Source: Verrucomicrobiota bacterium JB022 (lineage in GTDB: Bacteria > Verrucomicrobiota > Verrucomicrobiia > Opitutales > Oceanipulchritudinaceae). Taken from it: a stretch of DNA of 64,000 bases. The position numbers and the translations under genes are program-made. The DNA lies in the NCBI GenBank assembly GCA_030673845.1, contig JAUTCQ010000020.1, forward strand, positions 146,412-210,411. Direction: 5' to 3'. Position 1 is the stretch's first letter. Each line of letters opens with the position of its first letter. Shown here one piece after another: positions 55,847-64,000 of the stretch. The notes under the pieces are model-generated. The model saw nothing but the letters and a program-made list of their open reading frames with translations, searched no databases and had not been told where the DNA came from.

Positions 55847-57352
55847 CTACGAAAGCAGGCCGCCTTGGTAGAGGCCCAGCACGACGCTCGCGAGCGCCAA
55901 CCCGGTCAGCAGCGCACGGCTGCCAAACGTCGGCACAAGGATCGGCGCGGGCTCGCCCTGCAGCTCCGGCTGGCGAGCCGAAACGGCGGCACGCAGCCAG
56001 CCAAAGTAGTAGTAGATCGAGATCACCACACCGATCAGCACGAAGGCCACCAGCAGGTAAAGCTTGGCCTGAAAGGCGGCGACGATGATCGCAGCCTTGG
56101 CCACAAAACCGGCCAGCGGCGGGATACCGGCGAGCGAGCCGAGGCCCACTGCGAGGATGCCGCCCAGGAAGGGCGAGCGCTGCATGAGGCCGAGGTAGAG
56201 GTCGCGGTCTTGCGCGGCATCTTCACCCGTCGCAACGTGGGCCATGACGCCAAAGACGGCGAACGAGGCCAGAGCATACGTGACGAGGTAGAAGAACACG
56301 GCAGCGAAGGCCCAGTCGACCCCGCGCATCGCGGCGAGAATACCCACGAGCAGGATACCGGCGTGCGCGACCCCGGAGAGGCCCATCACGCGCTTCACGT
56401 TTTGCTGGCCAATGGCAGCGATATTACCAAATGCGATGGTGAGCAGTGTCATGATCCCGATGATCGGAACCATCGTAGCTTCCAGCGCGAGGAACGGGCC
56501 GGTCAGCAAGGCGTAGAGCAGGAAGAAGCCCATCGACTTGGACGAAACGGCGAGGAACGCAGTCGTCGGCGTCGGCGCACCTTGGTAGACGTCGGGGATC
56601 CAGTATTGGAAGGGGAAGCTGCCGATCTTGAAGCAGATACCCACCACCACGAGCAGCGCGCCGATCACCACCAGCGGGTTGCCGGTGTTTTGGGCGATGA
56701 AGCTGCCGAGCTGGTCGAACTGGAAGGGATCGATGGCCGTGCCCACCCCATCGGGGTTACCGGCGGCGCCGTAAAGCAATACGATACCGAACAGCAGCAA
56801 GCCCGAGCTAAAGCCGCCCATGATCAGGTATTTCAGGCCTGCCTCAAGAGAGAAGCTGCTGTTGCGGCCATACGCCACGAGGATGTAGAAACCGATGGTG
56901 ACGGTCTCCAGCGCCACAAAGAACGACACGAAGTGAGTCGTCTGCGCGAGCAGCATCATCGCAGCCGTGATGATCATCACCAGGTGATAAAACTCGGCGC
57001 GGGCCAGCGGGCGGTTCTGCAGGTACAGATAGCCGATGAAGCACACCAGCGTGGAGCAGCCCACAAAGAAAATGCGCATCAGGTGCCCGATGTCGCTGGG
57101 CTGAATGGCCCCGGCGAACAGCGCAACATCGCTCGTCGGCAGCTTGCCAGTGCAATAGGCGAAGATCAGGCCCGCGAAGATAGCAGCCTGGCCACCAATG
57201 GCGATGCGCAGCAGCCAGCGGTCGCTCTTCGGCACGAAGAGCTCGACGGCGAGCAGCACGAGGGCGAGGGCCGCGAGGATAATTTCGGGCAAGAGCCACG
57301 ACCAATGGTGGCTGCTCGATAATTCGGAAAGGATCTGCAATTGTGCGTCCAT
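55847..57352 (-). CDS. nuoN: NADH-quinone oxidoreductase subunit N
   Basis: A 501-residue antiporter-like membrane subunit of respiratory complex I, one of three proton-pumping modules. There are about 14 spans, including LPEIILAALALVLLAVELFVP at the N-terminus. The core LKYLIMGGFSSGLLLFGIVLLYGAAG and FPFQYWIPDVYQGAPTPTTAFLAVSSKSMGF contain the conserved lysine residues, and HAGILLVGILA follows. It is the last gene of the operon, 9 bp after nuoM. The stop codon falls inside a short hairpin. Confidence 0.96.
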   Translation of the reverse strand: MDAQLQILSELSSSHHWSWLLPEIILAALALVLLAVELFVPKSDRWLLRIAIGGQAAIFAGLIFAYCTGKLPTSDVALFAGAIQPSDIGHLMRIFFVGCSTLVCFIGYLYLQNRPLARAEFYHLVMIITAAMMLLAQTTHFVSFFVALETVTIGFYILVAYGRNSSFSLEAGLKYLIMGGFSSGLLLFGIVLLYGAAGNPDGVGTAIDPFQFDQLGSFIAQNTGNPLVVIGALLVVVGICFKIGSFPFQYWIPDVYQGAPTPTTAFLAVSSKSMGFFLLYALLTGPFLALEATMVPIIGIMTLLTIAFGNIAAIGQQNVKRVMGLSGVAHAGILLVGILAAMRGVDWAFAAVFFYLVTYALASFAVFGVMAHVATGEDAAQDRDLYLGLMQRSPFLGGILAVGLGSLAGIPPLAGFVAKAAIIVAAFQAKLYLLVAFVLIGVVISIYYYFGWLRAAVSARQPELQGEPAPILVPTFGSRALLTGLALASVVLGLYQGGLLS

Positions 57353-57361
57353 GGTCAGGCT

Positions 57362-58957
57362 CTAGTGGGCGTGATCGGTGACGGTGGCTGTCGCGACCGG
57401 GGCGTCGTTGACCGGGTATTGCTTGGCCAGCGCCGCATCCAGTTGATCGGAGAAGCCGCGGGGCCAGATGCCGACCGCCAGCAAGACGGCGAGCAGCAGC
57501 AGCGCAGGCCACTTTTCCCAACCTTCGAGGTCGCCCGTGCCAGCCAGGGCAGCCTTGGGCTCGCCGAAGAAGATGCGGGCCACCGCGCGCAGGGCGTAGA
57601 TGGCGGAAATGACGATACCGGCAATGGCGGCCACGGCCACCCACGGGTGCGGGCTTTGCCAGAGGGCGGTGAAGATCACCAGTTCGCCCCAGAAGTTGGC
57701 GAAGCCGGGCAGGCCGATGCTGGCCATGGTGGCGGCGATGAACAGACCACAGAGAACAGGGGCCGTTTGCGCCATACCACCCAGCTCGCGCATGTCGCCC
57801 GTCTGGCCGCGGCGCTCGACGGCGTCGGCCAGGAGGAACAGGAGCGCAACGGAGAGGCCGTGGGCAAACATCATGAGCACGGCACCACCTGCACCCATCA
57901 CGCTGAAGGCGTAAATACCGAGGAAGGCGTAGCCCATGTGCATGACGGAGGCATTACCGAGCATGCGCTTGAGGTCGTCTTGCGCGATGGTCACGAGGCC
58001 GATGATCAGCACGTTGCCGAGCGCGAGCCACATCAGGAGCTCGCCATAGCCGGCGAGGCCCGAGGGCAGCAGCGGCACGGCGATCTGGATGAGGCCGTAG
58101 AGGCCGAACTTCTTCAGCACCCCGGCGTGCAGCATGGCTGCGGGCGCGGGAGCCGTCGAGTACGCGGGCGGCGCCCAAGTGTGGAAGGGGAAGAGCGACA
58201 CGAGGATGCCAAACCCGATCAGCAACAGCAGGAAGATCTGCGTCGGCGCGGTGCCGGTCGCGAGCGCTTCCTGCAGCGCGATGAGGTTGAAGGCGGTCGC
58301 CCCACTGGTCACGTAGAGGGCGACGAGGCCCCCGAGCGTGATCATCGCGCCGAGCGTCAGGTAGATCGTCAGCTCCATCGCGACCACCTTGCGGCTGGAG
58401 AGCGTGCGGCCCCACATCGCGATGAGGATGAAGGTCGGGATGAGCGCGAACTCGTGGAAGAAGTAATAGAAGAAGAGGTCGACGGAGCTGAAGATGCCCA
58501 TCAGACCGCTTTGCATCACCAGCAGCAAGAGAAGGTAGAGCGGCTGGCGCTCCACTTTGCTGCCGATGGCGTAGGCGCCGGCGGCGAGGCCGACGATGCC
58601 TGCGAGGACATACATCGGGGCGCTGATGCCGTTGATGCCCAGCATCAGTTGGATGCCGAGGGACTGGGCGAGGCCGAGGTCGGCCTGCCAGAGGAATTGA
58701 TACTCACCGGCTTCGGCCACGGACACGTAGGTCGCAGCGACCCAGAGGGCGCACCAGGCAGGCACGGCAAAACCGATCCACGCAACGAGCTTGGTCGCGC
58801 CAAGGGGCAGCTTGCTGCCACCAAAGGCGATCACCAGCGCGCAAACGGCAGGCACGAGGATGGCCAGCAGCATGTGCAGCGAGGCCAACGAAGGCGAGGC
58901 GCTGTGCGTGGCTTCGAGGAAGCCGCTGAGGGCGGGGAAAAATGCGAGCGGCGGCAT
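57362..58957 (-). CDS. nuoM: NADH-quinone oxidoreductase subunit M
   Basis: A 531-residue antiporter-like subunit of complex I. The key segments are FFYYFFHEFALIPTFILIAMWG (conserved Glu of span 5), FPFHTWAPPAYSTAPAPAAMLHAGVLKKFGLYGLIQI (conserved Lys), DDLKRMLGNASVMHMGY and the C-terminal lysine-bearing helices. The N-terminus MPPLAFFPALSGFLE is hydrophobic. It lies between nuoL and nuoN with 4-9 bp gaps. Homologous to nuoL and nuoN, but placed by order and motif. Confidence 0.96.
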   Translation of the reverse strand: MPPLAFFPALSGFLEATHSASPSLASLHMLLAILVPAVCALVIAFGGSKLPLGATKLVAWIGFAVPAWCALWVAATYVSVAEAGEYQFLWQADLGLAQSLGIQLMLGINGISAPMYVLAGIVGLAAGAYAIGSKVERQPLYLLLLLVMQSGLMGIFSSVDLFFYYFFHEFALIPTFILIAMWGRTLSSRKVVAMELTIYLTLGAMITLGGLVALYVTSGATAFNLIALQEALATGTAPTQIFLLLLIGFGILVSLFPFHTWAPPAYSTAPAPAAMLHAGVLKKFGLYGLIQIAVPLLPSGLAGYGELLMWLALGNVLIIGLVTIAQDDLKRMLGNASVMHMGYAFLGIYAFSVMGAGGAVLMMFAHGLSVALLFLLADAVERRGQTGDMRELGGMAQTAPVLCGLFIAATMASIGLPGFANFWGELVIFTALWQSPHPWVAVAAIAGIVISAIYALRAVARIFFGEPKAALAGTGDLEGWEKWPALLLLAVLLAVGIWPRGFSDQLDAALAKQYPVNDAPVATATVTDHAH

Positions 58958-58961
58958 GGCT

Positions 58962-60880
<1,919 letters not shown>

Positions 60881-60881
<1 letters not shown>

Positions 60882-61204
60882 TATTGCTTCATCCCTTTCA
60901 GTTCGCCGAGGTCCACCGTCTGACGACGGCGCCACAGGGCGACGATAATGGCGAGGCCGACCGCAACTTCGCAGGCGGCAATCGCGATAATAAAGAGTAC
61001 GAACACGTTACCGCCCATCATGGGGTTCTCAGGGGTAGCGTTGAAGCGCGAGAATGCGATGAGCGCCACAATCGAGGCGCTCAGCATCAACTCCAGGCTC
61101 ATGAAGACCACGAGCACGTTGCGCCGCAACAGCACGCCGAGGATCCCGGCAATGAAGAGCAGGCCGGAGACGGCAAGGTAATGGAAGAGGCCGACGGTCA
61201 TCAT
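60881..61204 (-). CDS. nuoK: NADH-quinone oxidoreductase subunit K
   Basis: A 107-residue, three-span subunit of complex [21 protein letters not shown] contains the conserved membrane glutamate (near residue 36), and [23 protein letters not shown] the second (Glu in span 3). It may start at either of two adjacent ATG codons (61204, 61201). The first overlaps the nuoJ stop as ATGA and the stop overlaps nuoL, so the three are translationally coupled. Confidence 0.96.
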
Positions 61205-61746
61205 ACCGAGCCTCCTTCCTTGCGCGTCGTGGCCGGGCGGTAGTTTTTACTGATCACAATGACGCCGAGCATGGCAATGAGCAGGAGCACGCCCGCTACC
61301 TCGAAAGGCAGCAGATATTGCGAAAAAAGCACTTCGCCGAAGACGCGGGCCGTCGCTGCCGGGGCTTGGCCGCCGGCAAAGGATTCGGCGGGCACGCGCT
61401 CGGGCAAGACGAGTGTGTCGGCCTGCAGCACCACAAACCAGCCTACCGTGAGGCCGGCGGCGACGATCGCGCTGCCGAAGGTGGGCAGCATGCGCGGGCG
61501 TGGCAGCTTGGCCGGGTCGATCAACATGATGATGAAGAGAAACAGCACCACGATCGCACCGGCGTAGACGAGCACTTGCAGCACCGCGAGGAAGAAGGTC
61601 TCCAGCAGCACGAAGAGGCCGGCCATGCCGATGAACGACAGGATCATGTTCATCGCGGCATTCACGGGGCTACGCGAAAGCGCGACCAGGAATCCAGCGA
61701 TCACGGTCAGGGCGGCGAAGAAGAAGAAAAGCCAGTCCGTTACCAT
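61201..61746 (-). CDS. nuoJ: NADH-quinone oxidoreductase subunit J
   Basis: A 181-residue membrane subunit of complex I with five spans. [54 protein letters not shown] contains the conserved pi-bulge region ([16 protein letters not shown]). The C-terminus ([21 protein letters not shown]) is typical. It lies 72 bp after nuoI, the largest gap in this part of the operon, and overlaps nuoK by 4 bp. Confidence 0.96.
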   Translation of the reverse strand: MVTDWLFFFFAALTVIAGFLVALSRSPVNAAMNMILSFIGMAGLFVLLETFFLAVLQVLVYAGAIVVLFLFIIMLIDPAKLPRPRMLPTFGSAIVAAGLTVGWFVVLQADTLVLPERVPAESFAGGQAPAATARVFGEVLFSQYLLPFEVAGVLLLIAMLGVIVISKNYRPATTRKEGGSV

Positions 61747-61818
61747 CAGCGAGGGGGAAGTAAAAATTCCGTAAGCGAGGTTTGAAAGGAAAAAAGCTGC
61801 ACGGGGCGGCCTTCGAGA

Positions 61819-62361
<543 letters not shown>

Positions 62362-62382
62362 GGGCGGTTGGGGGCAAATGGT

Positions 62383-63480
<1,098 letters not shown>

Positions 63481-63483
63481 GAC

Positions 63484-64000
63484 TTAGAATTTCGAGCTGG
63501 CGGCCAGTTCCGCTTCGGGTTCGTAGTGCCAGCTGAGACCTTCGCAGAACGGCAGGCTGGCATAGGCCGAGCCGTCGAGCAGCAGGCCGGTTTCCGGGAT
63601 TTTGTTAAATTGGACGTCCTTGAGCAGTTCGACGCGGGAACTGAGCTCCTCCCAAAGCTGAGGCAGCGTGGGGCGGCACGGCGTGCCACCGGCGCACTCA
63701 GCCAGAAGCGTATCGAGGATGTACACATCCGGCATCAGTCCAGCCGGGCCGGGAATGGCCTGGTGGAACTTTTGCAGGCGGAACTGCTGGTTGACGAACG
63801 TGCCGGTTTTTTCAAACACGGTCAGCGTCGGCAGAAGCACACGAGCGAGGTCGGACGTGCCGTTGCGGTGCGTGCCCAGGTAAATGACGTTGGCCTTCTT
63901 CAGAAGCTCGGGCGGCAGGCCCGCGGGAATCAGGTCCTCGCCATAGCTGACGATGGTCTTGATCTCACCGGCTTCGAGCTGGCTGCGAAGCTTGCTCAGG
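63484..64000 (-). CDS. nuoG: NADH-quinone oxidoreductase subunit G, C-terminal part (runs off the window)
   Basis: Only the last 171 residues lie within the window; the frame is open to the last base. TIVSYGEDLIPAGLP, KKANVIYLGTHRNGTSDLARVLLP and TVFEKTGTFVNQQFRLQ are the C-terminal part of the molybdopterin-oxidoreductase-like fold found in NuoG (LPxxxxxEKxGTFVN). The final 80 residues (LLAECAGG..LWEELSSRV..YASLPFCEGLSWHYEP) are a small helical tail seen in some bacterial NuoG. It is immediately upstream of nuoH, consistent with the standard order G-H-I. The iron-sulfur domains must lie beyond the window end. Confidence 0.88.
   Translation of the reverse strand, partial: LSKLRSQLEAGEIKTIVSYGEDLIPAGLPPELLKKANVIYLGTHRNGTSDLARVLLPTLTVFEKTGTFVNQQFRLQKFHQAIPGPAGLMPDVYILDTLLAECAGGTPCRPTLPQLWEELSSRVELLKDVQFNKIPETGLLLDGSAYASLPFCEGLSWHYEPEAELAASSKF

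Overview
The window is 64 kb of high-GC bacterial chromosome with dense, short-spaced genes and no rRNA, tRNA, CRISPR array, transposase or phage genes that I can see. Gene content points to a Gram-negative bacterium of the Verrucomicrobiota, most likely class Opitutae/Opitutia (inference, moderate confidence). The reasons are a large TonB-dependent receptor with an N-terminal carboxypeptidase-regulatory-like domain, a type II secretion locus built from strongly divergent pseudopilins, a 637-residue PurF, a DUF2851 protein, and short palindromic intergenic repeats of a kind I associate with this phylum. Complex I together with pyruvate:ferredoxin oxidoreductase suggests a facultative or microaerobic heterotroph.

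Layout. 0-6 kb, minus strand: translation genes rpmI, rplT, a small secreted-protein gene, pheS, pheT, gatC and a VOC-fold gene. 6.4-12.8 kb, plus strand: a TonB energy-transduction cluster of the 'TonB2/TtpC' layout (DUF3450 protein, TtpC-like MotA/TolQ/ExbB protein with a periplasmic extension, ExbB, ExbD, TonB, TPR protein), then a second stand-alone TonB. 12.9-23.6 kb, plus strand: a type II secretion (gsp) locus G-H-I-J-K-L-M-D-E-F, with no GspC or prepilin peptidase in view. 23.6-28.6 kb: an M29-like metallopeptidase, DUF2851, a NYN/YacP nuclease and a CBS-DRTGG family II pyrophosphatase. 28.6-31.8 kb: the TonB-dependent receptor, preceded by about 400 bp of A+T-richer non-coding DNA.

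32-37.6 kb, minus strand: tsaD-tcdA (both act on t6A of tRNA), an A+T-rich two-gene cassette (VapB/AbrB-like protein plus Mrr-type nuclease), and mutS. 37.8-46.8 kb: a FAD oxidoreductase, DoxX, purF, nifJ and a sulfotransferase-like gene. 46.9-55.8 kb: membrane proteins including an OpgC-type acyltransferase, rarA, thiD, a short comEC, an EEP-family phosphatase/nuclease, thyA-folA and yjbQ. 55.8-64 kb, minus strand: the distal half of a complex I operon, nuoG(partial)-H-I-J-K-L-M-N, closed by a terminator that overlaps yjbQ.

How parts fit together: the TonB cluster would energise outer-membrane receptors such as the one at 28.7-31.8 kb, and the gsp locus would export enzymes across the same membrane. 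tsaD and tcdA act one after the other on the same tRNA base, and thyA and folA form the dTMP/folate cycle. The best candidates for something new are the VapB-like/Mrr-nuclease pair (34.1-34.9 kb), the stand-alone second TonB sitting where gspC would be expected, and the DUF3450-like region repeated inside the TtpC-like protein.
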